Made by a program: the position numbers and the translations under genes. From Capsicum annuum (Eukaryota > Streptophyta > Magnoliopsida > Solanales > Solanaceae): a stretch of 64,000 bases of DNA. The stretch lies in the NCBI RefSeq assembly GCF_002878395.1, contig NC_061115.1, positions 151,879,543 to 151,943,542 of the forward strand. Reading direction: 5' to 3'. Shown here one piece after another: positions 23,400 through 35,599 of this stretch; positions within the stretch are counted from its first letter, which is position 1; every line of letters starts with the position of its first letter. The notes beneath the pieces were generated by a model. The model did no database searches and was not told where the DNA came from. It was given only the letters and a program-made list of their open reading frames with translations.

Positions 23400-24376
23400 C
23401 AATGGAGCTTAAGAGCATAAATTTCTTGTAAACCCAGTACTTGTACTTTGGACTTGGAATTCATGCCTTTTTTCATAAAATTCATAACAAAATATTATGC
23501 TCAATAATCATCTTGAAATCTATTGATAATATCCCAGTCAAGATTATGAAATTCAAATCACAATATAAATCTCCACAAGTAAAAACATGAATATATGTAA
23601 AACTTATTGCACTTGAAGCTTCCAATCACATGGTAGTGGCATACTTCAAGAATATGGTTTTTTTGGTATGAACCCTAATTCAACACAAGTAAGTTCAATC
23701 TTAAAATCAAGCTTTTTGGGCATAAGGAAGAAAGATTATCCTTGTTCCTAAATCCCATAAACCTGGAATTTGTTGATTTGTGAAGAATACTTGAACTTTG
23801 AGACTTGAAAGATGAATTAGTTTGGGGAACCCTAATCTTGATATTCTTGAAGATGAGAAAAGGAAGATTGTTAATTGATTGATGAATAGAGGAAACTAAC
23901 GCCTCTTTGGTGGTTATAGGTTGTGGGTTGGAGTTACAAGAGGAAAAAAGGATCAAAAATCCCTTTAACTGAACATTAAAGAATTTCATCGCCAACCTTT
24001 ATGATCCACCATACAACTCATATGGTGAAGGTATGAGTGAGCTGCATTACTTATAATCTTGGTAGAATCAAGATGGTATACACTAGTTATCATACGAGTC
24101 AAAACATATGACTAGTAACATCACAATATAACTTGTATCTCCCCACTCAAAATTTGGATAAAAACTTAGAGAGCCTAGGCTACTGACCTTATGGCTCATC
24201 TTCAGAGGACTCGTATTATAATCTTAAGACTCTAAGGGTTGATTCGTACCTATAATAGAACGTCCACCATTTCACTGTCCTGGATACGACTATAACATAT
24301 GGTGCATATGTTTTGTATATAACTCAAGGGAAAGGGTCGTATGTTGTATAGTCAGATTTAGACACAGGGTATTACA
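23400..24376 (-). repeat. LTR related to the element A LTR, minus orientation, left limit uncertain
   Basis: On the minus strand it starts TGTAATACCCTGTGTCTAAA at 24376 and is colinear with 8219 onward (TCCCTTGRGT, ATAGTCGTATC, GTGAAATGGTGGACGTTC, then GAGTC words). The word block is at about 24000-24250 (CATACGAGTC, CATATGACTAG, GACTCGTAT). The frame at 23675-23995 lies within this non-coding LTR sequence and is not called. Confidence 0.55.
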
Positions 24377-24421
24377 CTTAAGCATAGTGTGACGTCTAGG
24401 GGGTATTTTTAGGGTGTTACA
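24377..24421. repeat. 45-bp segment shared with 8679-8723
   Basis: The two segments agree over most positions, including CTTAAGCA, GTGTGACGTC and GGTGTTACA. At 8679-8723 the segment forms the end of an LTR. Here it sits between the start of a minus-strand LTR (24376) and the broken end of a minus-strand gag (24422). It looks like a relic LTR terminus trapped at a junction. Confidence 0.6.
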
Positions 24422-25388
24422 CGCATCCTCTTAGCTTCTCCCTAAGATTCTTAAAGAATAGACTCAATCATCTTTTCATGTCCATAATACTCTAAAATGA
24501 TGCCACTGACACTACCATCTAAGTAGTACCTAGAGGAAGTAACATATCCAACCCATTTACGAACTTTTGAATCTTCTCAGACTCGATGGCAATACTAACA
24601 TAAGATTATCTAGAAAAATCATAGAAACGTGCCTCATAGTCTACAACAAACATGGGGCCCTGCTCCAAGTTGTCAAACTCATCTCTCAAGTGATCCATCA
24701 AATTAAAAAAACAAATTGGTCAAAAAAGGCCTCAGCAAACTGATCCCAAGTCATCTCTGGCAAACCTAGGGTCTGTAACTAACAAATGACCTCCATCAAT
24801 CCTTGGTGGCATCTCTCAACTAAAATTTAGTTTAACATCCCATGTAACTTAATCAATCCAAGGTTATACAACTTCTCCCTGTAATAAATCAAGAACTCGT
24901 AGAAATCCTCACCCGCAACACTAGTGAACCTGGGTGGACCCAAGTGAGTGAATCTTTCAAACCTTTTTTGATCCTACGAAGGCATAATTGTATTCATAAT
25001 AATAGGAGACGTAGTAAATCTGCATGTTTGAGATCCCACCTGAAGAGGTAACATAGATGAAAGTTGAACCCCGGATCTTGGAATACCATACTCGAATATT
25101 CACAAAAGGAGGAACAATACTCAGAGTCTGTGGAATACCATAAGCAGATATCGGTACTACTAAAAGCTCCACACTTGGAACAAGAGAAGAACCATAGGTA
25201 GAATCTTACACTTTTGCAGGTACAATACTGAAAGTTGGAGGAATACCAAGTGAACTCAAAGGATCACCTTCCAATGCGCCAGCAGATAAATCTATAACCC
25301 TTCTAATAATGGGGTCGAAAATCTGTGAGAATCTACTAGAAACTTATTCTTACATTAATGATGAATAAACATGACTTTAATACCAATT
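24422..25388 (-). pseudogene. Gypsy PBS, leader and gag capsid remnant (element F1), minus strand
   Basis: The PBS remnant TGGTATTAAAGTC reads leftward from 25386, next to the LTR end. The gag capsid is readable from about 25000 to 24430 as RFTHLGPPRFTSVAGEDFYE, then DYREKLYNLG-like, MTWDQFAEAFFDQF, LMDHLRDEFDNLEQGPM, VVDYEARFYDFSR, and EKIQKFVNGLD. This is the standard retrotransposon gag capsid domain. Frame breaks are few but real. The element is cut at 24422 before any zinc knuckle or pol. Confidence 0.75.
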
Positions 25389-27900
25389 TGTCACGACCCA
25401 AAAGCTAAGAGTCATGGTGACACTTGTCATGAAAAACCTTGACAAGTAAGAAAATCATCCAAACTTATTTGAAATAAGAAAACAACCCCAAATCCATAAG
25501 GTAAGGCTTCAAAAAAAAAGTTGAACCAAACATATATGATAATAATGGAAAATACATAACAATAGCATAATGTCACCTTAAATCTGGTGTCACGATGTAA
25601 GAACCAACTAAGAACATCTTGAAATTAAAAATATACAACTGATAGTTCAAATGAGACATAATCTATCTCTGATTGTGAAAACAAGATAAACTAAGAAAGA
25701 GGAGGTAGTCATAAAATTTTGAAGCACAGACCGGTTGCTAACTCAAATATACTCCAAAAACCAACTGATTTAGCTATCATGTGGCGCTCTCGTACCTTGA
25801 TCTACAGTGAAAGGGCATAGCAGGAATAAGTACGGTCCACTAGTACTCAGTAGGCATAATAGGTCAATCTAGCAAAGTAGAAAATAAAGTATATAAAATA
25901 CACATATTTGGTACATCACCTGCAATTAGAAAATGTCCCAAATGGTGGCCCAAGTCATCCCCACTAAAAGTTCAATAAAATATAAATATACCAAACATAA
26001 GTATGAGAAAGAAACATAATTAGAATGATATCAATTCAAGAACGAAAATACAATATAGAATGTGCACAATCTATGAAATAGAATAAAGATTATGATGATG
26101 TGATGCACGAGGTTGTCGTACAACCTCCATATATACCTATTGAGCTGTGCTCCCAAGGTAGGACCCATAGGGGGTTCATCAATCCATATACAATCAAATA
26201 ACCAATACCAATTAATATCCATAACTCCTCTCCGACACATACATCAACAAAGAGATTTTTAAAATGTCACATTTTTTATCAAAAAAATAGTATTCCATAG
26301 TGGTACCAATGCTTCACGAATGTATATAATATGAGGATGTAATGCTCACAGCCAACTAGAATGAGAGTTTTCAATTCCAACCAATATACCTAGAACGTGT
26401 ACGAAACTCTACTCAATAAACCAACCATCCATGAACCAACATAATTCATGTATCAGCAGAGTGACATATACTATAATATGCCATTAATACTATATAAATC
26501 CCAACTTAAATAATTTCCACAGTGAATAAAACAACCAATTACATAATTACTAGGCCAAGAATATCATATACGACCCTACACAACAAGACATAGCAAATAA
26601 TATCATAAAACACCAAATAACAACAACATATGCCTCAACACGGGTATAAAATAGTAATAAAGACATTTTCCTGATTAGTTCCAACATCCAAAACATGCTT
26701 TTATAATAGTATTAACTGCCCAGCCCAATCTAAAGAAAGTTAAACCATAACCTACCTCGAATAAATAAAACCAGATGCAAAAGCCTCCAATCATGAACGT
26801 CCTCAAAATCGACTAAAATATATAAATATATAATATAGGAGTCAAAATAAGGACAATAATACTAATATTGCTTACTTTCGAGTTGTGGTCAAAATGGAAC
26901 CCCAAAATAATTTTTTGGAAAAGAATAGTAAAACCAATGTTTTAGTTCATAAATATATTATCAATGATTAAAGGAAGCCATAGAAGAAAACCCAAGTGAA
27001 AACTAGTTAAAATTGAAGAAATTCTAATTTAGGCCTTCCAGGAAAAAAATTCCAAATTTCACTTTTGAAACCAATTTTTTAATAATCTTTTCATGACATG
27101 CTTCACAGGACATTCCCTTTTCCCCTACCATACTACAGCTTGGTACTTTCCACCGCTTGTACAGGGTTGAGACAAGAATCGATGAAAAATAATTGAAATA
27201 GGGCTTTGGAACTTACCCAATCTTGAAAATGGAAGAAATCCTCCAAAAATACTAAAACCCAGAGCTCTAAGTCTTAAAAATGGTGGAATAATAGAGAAAA
27301 TGAATTATATAATGTCCTAGAACCGACTACTAAAGCTGTCAGTGGTACTTGGGCAACCGGCCAGTCCGCTAAAGCAGATAGGATATCTTTAAAGCACCCT
27401 TTCCCAGCTGGAGACAGCTGCTTAAGTGGCCAAGTGGCACTTTAGCGCCTATGGATAAAGTGTCTAAAATAATACTTTAGCAGCTGCACCAGTTGAACTT
27501 GGAAATTTTTCAAGTCTCTGCGGACCCTTTTGAATTCATCCAAAATTTTGAGAATGCAAACGAATTATGTTATCCTACTAAAATAAATGCTCCGAACTCG
27601 ATGATGATATCTAAATTTTGAAAAGGCATTGTATTCACAAAATATATCCTCGTGGCCTATTTTCACAACTTCTCAAATCGAGAAGTGCAATAAGATACAA
27701 ATGTCATAAAATCACAACTATGTTACCATCCTAAAATCGATGTTCGGGTTTTACTGACATAGTTTTATTCATTCAACATACAAAAGAAGAAATGTTGATC
27801 AAAGTCAACTATAAAGCTTTATTAACTTCTAAAAACCATAAGCTCGCACCAATCACACTAAAATGCATTAAGAATCGTGCCAATCATTTCCACACCCAGA
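25389..27900 (-). repeat. F-type LTR copy 1, minus orientation (start approximate)
   Basis: The LTR end GGGTCGTGACA (minus strand) is at 25389 beside the PBS. The same terminus and inner blocks (TGACACYT, 'AGTACTCAGTAG' near 25845) recur at 46147 onward. The inferred U3 carries the word block at 27330-27487 (CCGCTAAAGCAG, CTTTAAAGCACC, GCTGCTTAAGTGGCC, GCACTTTAGCGCC, ACTTTAGCAGC). Next to it on the promoter-proximal side is a TATATAATTC stretch (27305-27311 on plus). The right (U3) limit near 27900 is a guess. Confidence 0.6.
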
Positions 27901-28260
27901 AATACCATAAAGAAATGGGGAGGGGTAAATTAGTTAATCACACAGTAATGAATAATTCATAAATATCACCAAAAATCAAGTCACTATATTGGTTAGGCAG
28001 AGGAAAGATTGTTGTGGTATTTTTTGGTTTTCGAAAATAGAGAAGAAGGGATGAGATGGTTGTTTGTTATTTGTAATTGGAGCGAAAGGATCACGGTCAG
28101 GGACTCACTGACAAAAATAAAGCTTCATCAGAATTTGTAAAATCATGAATGATCCAAGCTTCATCAGCTATCAGAGCTTAGGAGGTTGATAGTGAGGGAG
28201 AAGAAAAGCTAATAAAGAAGAATAATCAATTATAAATGACAAAATTAAAATAGGCTATAA
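27900..28260. other. No recognisable gene or repeat boundary
   Basis: AT-rich sequence between the F1 LTR and a candidate Helitron remnant. I see no open frame of note, no RNA gene and no repeat shared with the rest of the window. Confidence 0.4.
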
Positions 28261-28396
28261 TCTATAATAGAATAAAAGTAATATTATATAGGGTAGTAAT
28301 ACTTTTGTATTATTCCCTTCATGTAATTATTCCAAATAAAACTTTATAAAGTTAAATATCAGGCCCATGCCTAGTACGGGTGTTAACTCATCTAGT
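28261..28396 (+). mobile_element. Candidate short non-autonomous Helitron remnant
   Basis: It starts TCTATAATAGAATAAAAG after an A and ends ...CATCTAGT before a T, fitting Helitron insertion between A and T. A decayed GC-rich hairpin (CCCATGC-CTA-GTACGGG, 28371-28387) lies about 10 bases before the terminal CTAGT, the usual Helitron 3' arrangement. At 136 bp it would be a heavily deleted copy. No RepHel coding is present. Confidence 0.45.
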
Positions 28397-28410
28397 TACT
28401 TTTACAAATT

Positions 28411-28540
28411 GCCAAATACATCGATAGGCACCTCAAATTTGCATGATCTTTCACTTTGAAACCCAAAGTGGACGGTGTTTATTTTAAACACCTAAAGCAT
28501 CCACCAACTATGTCACTTTCACCTTTTAAAGAAAAACTAG
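28411..28540 (+). repeat. MULE left terminal inverted repeat
   Basis: It begins GCCAAATACATCGATAGG and aligns with the inverted right end through about 130 bp. Homology weakens after a CACTTTCACCTTTT block at about 28520. MULE TIRs usually hold transposase binding sites and promoters. Confidence 0.85.
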
Positions 28541-29106
28541 GCGCTTGTAAGCAAATGCATCCATGTGGATTTAAAATGCCAATTAAAAGTTGGCACCTCA
28601 TTTTGCATGCCACATAAGCCCAAAATAATCTAAATGTGGAAAAATGAAAAAATTGGATCATTTTTCATATTTTGGATGTAGAACCCGATGAAAACACTTG
28701 GTAAGATTTCAATCATTTCTGTTGTTTTGCTTTTATGTTTATTAGATTATAATGATTACTAGCTACTAATAGTGTATTTTGTAGGCATAATGCTTGCAGC
28801 CATGTTATGATGAATTTTCATGGACGTTGGGTAGAAAATTGATTTTAAAGTTGATGAAATTAAAGAAATTAGAGGTCTGACTTAGCTTTTCTTTTATCTT
28901 TTGCATATTCCACGATGTGTGGTCTATTTTTTGAAAACAAGTTAAGTGTTTGGTTGGATATTCATATTTAGTGTATTCTGGGAATTTTAGTGATAAAGTT
29001 ATGATTTTTTTGGTGTTTTGGGGATTTTAGTTATATAGTTAGGGTTTCTTCGGGGATTGACTAGAAAAGTTAGCATTATTTTGGTAATTTCAAAGTTAGG
29101 TACATT

Positions 29107-30215
29107 TTGGTTATTTCCTTAGTGTTGAGAATATTTGGGGGTTATGAAGGAAATATAATAGACAACTTTAGTTGGACTTGTTTTCAGCATGGGGGGATTA
29201 TTGTACCCAACCCTGACCCTACTTATGAATATTTATTAGATATATTCTTGGTTTCTATTGATAAAGACCACTATAGTCTTGTTGAGTTTCTTTTCTATTG
29301 ATGAAGATGTTACATATAGTGAGGGTAATGAGGATAGGAGGCTTAATCCAGATTTGAAATGGTAATGAAATAGATTTTCCTATTAGTCAATCATATGGAG
29401 GTGAAATATCCATGAGGATAGTTCAGACATTGATAAAGAGTTGAAAGCCTTTAAGGCTGAAAGTAGAATCAAAGTAAATCATAGTAGAAAACAAAAAGCA
29501 CTTGAAGAAAATCTAGTTGGTGAAGCTGGTATTGATAAAGGTTTTCAAGACATTGGCAGAAATAAGAAATATAGATATGTGGGTAGACTAAGAGGTGATG
29601 AAGATCACATTGATAGTTCAAATTATGATTGTGTTTATAACATAGATTTGTAAGATAGGGATGTTGTGATGGGTATTGATTTATCAAAAAGAAGTAGTAG
29701 TAGTAGTAAAATCAGGTATGGCGATGATTATAGTGTTTTTTTTTTTTTGAGCTTGTATGATTTTTAATGGTCCTAAGGAATTCAGAAAAGCTTGGGAAAG
29801 GTACGCAAAAGAAAACAAAGTTTAGATTGTTTTTAATCCTAATGAAGCTTATACAGTGATGACTAAAGGTAAATTCAAGGGAAAATGAAATTGGTTGTGT
29901 TATAGTGAACTTGACAGAGATTCTGGTAATTTCTTAATTCAAAAATATAATCTAGTGCATAAATGTACTACATCAAATAAGAAAAAGATGTTTACAACTA
30001 AATTTGTTGTCAACAGATTTAGGGATGAAATAATTGTATAAGCTTCTTTAAAGATATGGGAAATAAACTAATTGTGCAGGGAGAAATTGGGATTGTATGT
30101 ATGTAGAACTATTTGTTATAAGGCAAGGCTATAGGTTCTAAGAGAGTCTTTGAGGAAGTGGAACATAGGGTTTTCAAGATTATCTGATAATGTTGAGATG
30201 ATAAAATAGACTAAT
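29107..30215 (+). pseudogene. MULE transposase, N-terminal part (before element C insertion)
   Basis: The first recognisable piece (29190-29300) reads FQHGGIIVPNPDPTYE...DHYSLVEFLFY, like MULE transposase N-termini. A charged linker follows (29441-29653), then the MuDR DNA-binding-type domain at 29755-30010: FNGPKEFRKAWERYAKENK, KGKWNWLCYSEL-like, H-x-C (HKC) and FVVNRFRDE. The start of the catalytic domain reads LREKLGLYV, then YKARL (about 30080-30130). It breaks at SDNVEMIK just before the CTAAT duplication and resumes at 39994. Several stops and an internal poly-T insertion show decay. Confidence 0.82.
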
Positions 30216-32489
30216 TGACAGTTCTCGGTTGGGTTCCTTATCGTAATGAGTGTCCCAAGTCTGAAGGGGATAGGAGACAACCCCTGTTACGTAACCCAAC
30301 CTCCAGCCACCTACCCTGGGTTGGCTGAATTTCGAGCATATAACTAGATAGTGTAACAGCTCACATGAAAACTCTAAGATAGGAACACAACTTTTACTAA
30401 CCTAACCGAGTCCAACCATCCCATATGAACTGTCCAACCATACCAAACCGAACCAATACCAAAACAGGGGCCATAAATTGAGCCATAAGCAAATAAGTTC
30501 AAAAACATAATATGATTAATCCCAAAATAAAATATGATGGAACAACCAAAAATATCATCAACCAATATCATCGCTAAGGCTGACACCAATATCGATCCCG
30601 CCCATTCCAACCCGTAGCAGTACCATGAAACCTCTAAGCAAAAGAGTAAGAATATCTGATTGGGACATGCCCCCAACCATAGCCAAAATCAATACCCAAA
30701 AATAAATTAAAATGTCTAAGAATATCTATAGAATGAAATGGATCTTTCCAAAAAGATGGAAGCTCACAACTTCAATCCAACAGCTATCCCCGAGTCAATC
30801 ACTATGTAGGGGGAATAGAATGATTGGCTCCTGCATAGTATGGGTATACAGCCACCCGAAGACAGGCTAACGAGTGATCACTAGGATGAATTCAAGATGA
30901 GGGTAAAATAATTCCATTTATAAAACCAATTAAAAACCATCCACATGCATACAAACCATACATATATATATATACATGCCGGGAAAAGGAACCGAGTTTA
31001 GTATTCCATTTAAAACCTTTACTTGGGTTGTATAAATTTTCAATCCTAGACCAGCCATGGGCTATATGGATTCATCTCCCCATGCTGAAAGGGCCTTAGT
31101 GTGTGATACCACAAGACCAGAGAAGAAAACCTGGTATGATTAGTACATCCCCCAAATATAAAGTGTGACATCATGTACATAGTCACCAAGAACAAACCTC
31201 ATATCGGCAAATATGTGTTTCCAGTTTTGGACCCACTAGGACCTCCATCTTCCATGGCTTTGCTGCACACCCTACCATTATTGCCCAATTAAAACCATTA
31301 CCAAGAAACTAACCAATCCATTAACCATTTATTAACCAAGGCTATTAATAGTGATATCGCCAGAACAACAATAACTTGCAAGTTTTGTCCATAGCCATCG
31401 ATACATAAGTTTAAGGGATTCCATGTACCCTTCATAATTTCCAATTAACCAAAACCATGGCCACCAAGGCCTTTCCAATACTTTTAAAACCATTCAAACC
31501 ATTCATAACATTTAGGGTTTCATTACAAAGTTTAAACCATGCATAAGTTCCATTAAAAACCAATATTATAGTGCAAGCATTGTTAAAAGCATTTTATCAA
31601 ACACATTGGGGGCATAGTATTTCCAAAACCAAAATCCATTACCAAAGTACCATTCCCATGCAACCAATTATCCAAAACCACCATTAATACATATAAAAGC
31701 ATAATTAAAACATGGAAAACAATAACCAAGCATTTATAATAAAAAAAACCCTAATAATATTTAAAACCCCAAAATCATACAACATTCAAATCATAAAAAT
31801 ATTATATAAAACTATGCCTTTAATTGGAACTAACAATGAGGGAAGAGAACATTCTTTAGTTGACAAAGTAGATGGAGAGAAACAACCAACAAGATCACCA
31901 AATTAGTCCTCTAATTGAAACCCTGGCTTTATTTTCCAAAAGGTTTTAAAGAATTATAGACTGTTTAAGAAGAGTTTCTAAGTTTTAATGAATAGAATAA
32001 TAGGATAAATAGTCTCCCAATTGAGTTAGAAGTCGTGGGAGCTTATTAGGATAAGTTGGCAAATTTCCAGAATATCCCTACTTAAGTTGCACAAAAATGC
32101 TATCACAAGGGTACAACTGACCCTCATGAGTCGTACCCTTCGATACGAATGGTACCCACCACTTATATGCTAAGCCTCAACCCTTGGACCCAACACTCGT
32201 ACCCTAGATTACAGATCTTGGTGATCCACTCGTACTCAGATCCAACTTAAGTTACCAAGTTTAAGGTTATGTAAAGGAACCAAACGATCCATATCCAACC
32301 ATACGACTCATACCACCTAGACGTACCCATTCCAGTGACCAAAATCCATCCCACCAACCAACTCTAGTCAGCAGACGACTGGACCATACCGCTCATACCC
32401 TAACATACAGCTCGTACCCATGAATCATATTGGGTCTATAGACCAGAATTCTAGGAAATTTTCTAAGGGTCAAAACCCAGGGTGTTTTA
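30216..32489 (-). repeat. Element C 3' LTR
   Basis: On the minus strand it starts at 32489 right after a PPT (GTAGGGGAGAC, 32490-32500) and ends at 30216. The inferred U3 holds a block (32108-32420) of TACGACTCGTACCC-like words, about eight to ten in both orientations. A TATTTAT-type box follows (plus GGATAAATAGT at 32003-32013). A short TA repeat lies near 30962. Frames seen inside, such as 30374-30676, are not conserved in the other LTR. Confidence 0.88.
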
Positions 32490-32637
32490 GTCTCCCCTAC
32501 TAGGAACATTCATCCCAAAATGATAGATAAGGTAGGGGTAACAGCACGCTTGAGTCAATTGCATTGTCAAATATATTTCCAATCCTTAACAAGTTTGAAA
32601 CATAGAGGCAAGGATATTAATCTTTATTTTAACAAAC

Positions 32638-34382
32638 TCAGAAAATAAAGAAGTGTTGAAGACACATACCTTCCTCATGATTCCGAAGAGTAGAAAACAG
32701 ATGCAGATTCTTGGAATTCATGTCCTCCTTCGCTTCCCATGTAGCTTCTTTCACCTTATGGTTCCTCCATGAAACCTTAACAGAAGCCACATCATTGGAT
32801 CGCAACCAACTAACCTTTCTATCCAAGATCTCAACCACGACCTCTTCATAAAATAAAGAGTCTGAGATACCCAACCCCTACAAGGGAAAAATTGAAGAAG
32901 GATCACAAGGACACTTTCTCATCATGGAGATATGAAATGCCAGATGAACCAAGCTCAAGCTAAAAGGTAAATCCAACTCGTAATCAACACTACAAACCCT
33001 TTACAAAATCTCATAAGGACCAATATATCGGGGACTGAGCTTCCCCTTTTTTCTAAACCATACTACCCCCTTCATGGGAGATACCTTGAGGAATACTCTA
33101 TCCCCAACCTTAAACTCCAAGTCTCTATGCCTAACACCTGCATAGGACTTTTGGTTACTTTGGGTAGTCTTAAGCCTATTTTGAATCACCTTCACCTTCT
33201 CTATAGCCTGGTAAACCAAGTCAAGATCAAAAATATCCACCTCCCCAAGATGAAACCAACGAATAGGATATGTACAACTCTGACCATACATTGCCTCAAA
33301 AGGATCCATACCAATACTTGATCAAGAGCTATTATTGTAAGCAAACTTTACCAAAGGTAGATGCTCAACCCAATTGCCACCATAATAAGTTACATAAACC
33401 CGAAGCATATCCTCTAACATTAGAATAGTTCAGCTTGCTTGTCTATCCGTCTGTGAATGAAAAGCAGTACACAGACTCACCTTAGTCCCTAACCCTTCTG
33501 GAAACACTGCTAAAAATGAGACATAAACTACATGCCACAATTAGAAATAATCAAAATAGGTACCCCATGCAGCTTCACAATCTCTTAAAGATATAACTTC
33601 ATATAATCCTCCGCCGAAGAGGTAGTCCTAACCGGCAAGATGTGAGCGGACTTTGTCATCCTATCCATGATGACCCAAATCGAATCATATCAATTTCGAT
33701 ACTGAGGAAGACCGGTAACAAAATCCATATTTATTACCTTCTATTTCTAATAGGGCAAAACAATCTCCTTGATATAACCCACCAAGTCTCATGTGTTCAA
33801 CTGTAACTTCTTGATACACCAAGCACTTGGCCACAAAATCAGCCACATCCCTCTTTATACCGTTCCACCAATACAACTCCTTGAGATTATGATACATCTT
33901 TGTAGAACCGGGATGAATTCATAACACAACTCATGCTCCTCAGCCAAAATTCTTTTTTGCAAATCGTAAACATCAGGAATGCACAACCTTACTTGGTACT
34001 ATTAAGTACCGTCACCAGTGATCTCAAACACCATTACCTTCTGCATACCCATATCATTCGTAATTATCATCAAAATAGGATCTAGCATATGTTTTTCCTT
34101 AATCTCTACACTAAGAGACAACCGAACCACTTTTTGTACCATTACGCCTCCATTCTTTGAGTCCTAGAGGCAAACTTCAAGATTAGCCAAGTGGTGAATA
34201 TCCTTCACCAACTCCTACTTTCCTTTCTCCACGTGAACCAAACTCCCCATGGAAAAAATTTGAAAAGAATCAACAACCACATTAGCCTTACTGGGGTGAT
34301 AGTGAAGACTCATATCATAGTCATTGAGAAGCTTCAACCGTCTCCTTTACCTGAGATTAAGCTCATTCTGAGTGAACACATA
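32638..34382 (-). pseudogene. Element C integrase with chromodomain remnant
   Basis: The zinc-binding region is at 33897-33780 (MYHNLKELYWWNGIKRDVADFVAKC). The core (33780-33310) is broken. The C-terminal domain is open at 33309-33001 (MDPFEAMYGQSC, FKVGDRVFLKVSPMKGVVWF, KGKLSPRYIGPYEIL). The chromodomain is at 32850-32700, including EILDRKVSWLRSNDVASVKVSW and EATWEAKEDM, in which the aromatic W residues are intact. The stop near 32640 precedes the PPT. Confidence 0.85.
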
Positions 34383-35590
34383 CTATAGACTCTTCTGATC
34401 AGAAAAGTTATCCATATGTACAACATACAAATAATGCCGTAAAATTTTCAAAGAAAACACAATCGCCAGTATCTCTAAATCATGAGTCGGATGGTTCCTC
34501 TTATGTGCTTTCAACTGCCTGAAAGCATAGGTAATTACCTTAGCATGCTGCATCAAAACATAACCTAAAACTACCCGAGAAGCATCACAATAGACCATGA
34601 ACCCATTATTTCCTTCTAGCAAAGTCTGAATTAGAGTTGAAGTCATCTTATCATTCAACTTCTCAAAACTCCCCTCACAAGCATCCGACCAAGAAAACTT
34701 CACCTTTTTCCGAGTCAACTTTGTCAAAGGAGTAGCTATCAATGAAATGCCTTCCACAAACCGCCTATAATACCCAACCAAGACCAAGAAGCTCCAAATG
34801 TCGGTTAGAGTCATGGGTTTAGGCCACCCTTTAACCACAACCACATTTTAAGGATCCACCATGATCCCCTTGCTAGAAATAATATGACCAAGAAAAGTCA
34901 CAGCATTTAACAAAAACTCAGACTTAGAGAACTTGACATACAACTATTGTTTCTTCAAGGTCTACATTACCACACGAAGGAAATTAACATAAGCCACCTT
35001 ACTTTTTGAATAGATCATAATGTCATCCATAAACATAATGATAAGATCTCCAAGAACTGCCTAAAAACCGTGTTTATCAAATCCAAAAATATTGTTGGGG
35101 AATTAGTCAATCCAAATGACATTACCAAAAATTAAAAGTGCCCATATCGAGTATGAAAAGTCATCTTAGGGACATCCACCTCCCTAATCGTTAGAAGATG
35201 ATACCCAGATGGAAGATCTATCGTAGGAAAAAACATGGCACCTTGCAAATAATCAAACAAGTCATCTAGCCTTGGGAGAGGATATTTGTCCTTTACCATC
35301 ACCTTATTCAATTGCTGATAATCAATGCACATCCAAAGGAAACCATCCTTCTTATGCACAAACAACATTGGTGCACCCCACGAAGATAGACTATAATGAA
35401 TAAACTCCTTATCCAGACGATCCTTAAGTTGCTCTTTGAGTTTTCTAAACTCAGACGGAGCCATTCTATAAGGACAAATAAATATTGGATGAGTGTTCGA
35501 AACCAAGCCAATACCAAAATCTATTTTCCTATCTGGAGGAACACCAGGAAGGTCATCATCAGAAAAGACCTCAGGAAACTCATTTACTAC
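34383..35590 (-). pseudogene. Element C reverse transcriptase and RNase H remnant
   Basis: The RT begins in [28 protein letters not shown] (35506 down), then [23 protein letters not shown] and [18 protein letters not shown]. The catalytic motif is MFMDDIM (about 35017-35040). RNase H follows at 34844-34383: FLVLVGYYRRFVEGISLIA, VYCDASRVVLGYVLMQ, HPTHDLEILAIVFSLKILRHYL. Long open stretches remain (153 and 124 codons), so this is one of the better preserved polymerases in the window. The catalytic Y/F-x-DD core is kept. Confidence 0.86.
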
Positions 35591-35599
35591 TTGGACTAA

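Noticed and set aside
23675..23995. 106-codon minus-strand frame
   Set aside because: It lies within a minus-strand LTR, with no domain and S/N/I-rich composition typical of chance frames in AT-rich leaders.
30374..30676. 100-codon minus-strand frame, with a counterpart at 9006-9248
   Set aside because: Both fall in homologous parts of element-C-family LTRs, but the frames differ and the third LTR copy (37588-39988) lacks it. Treated as non-coding LTR sequence.
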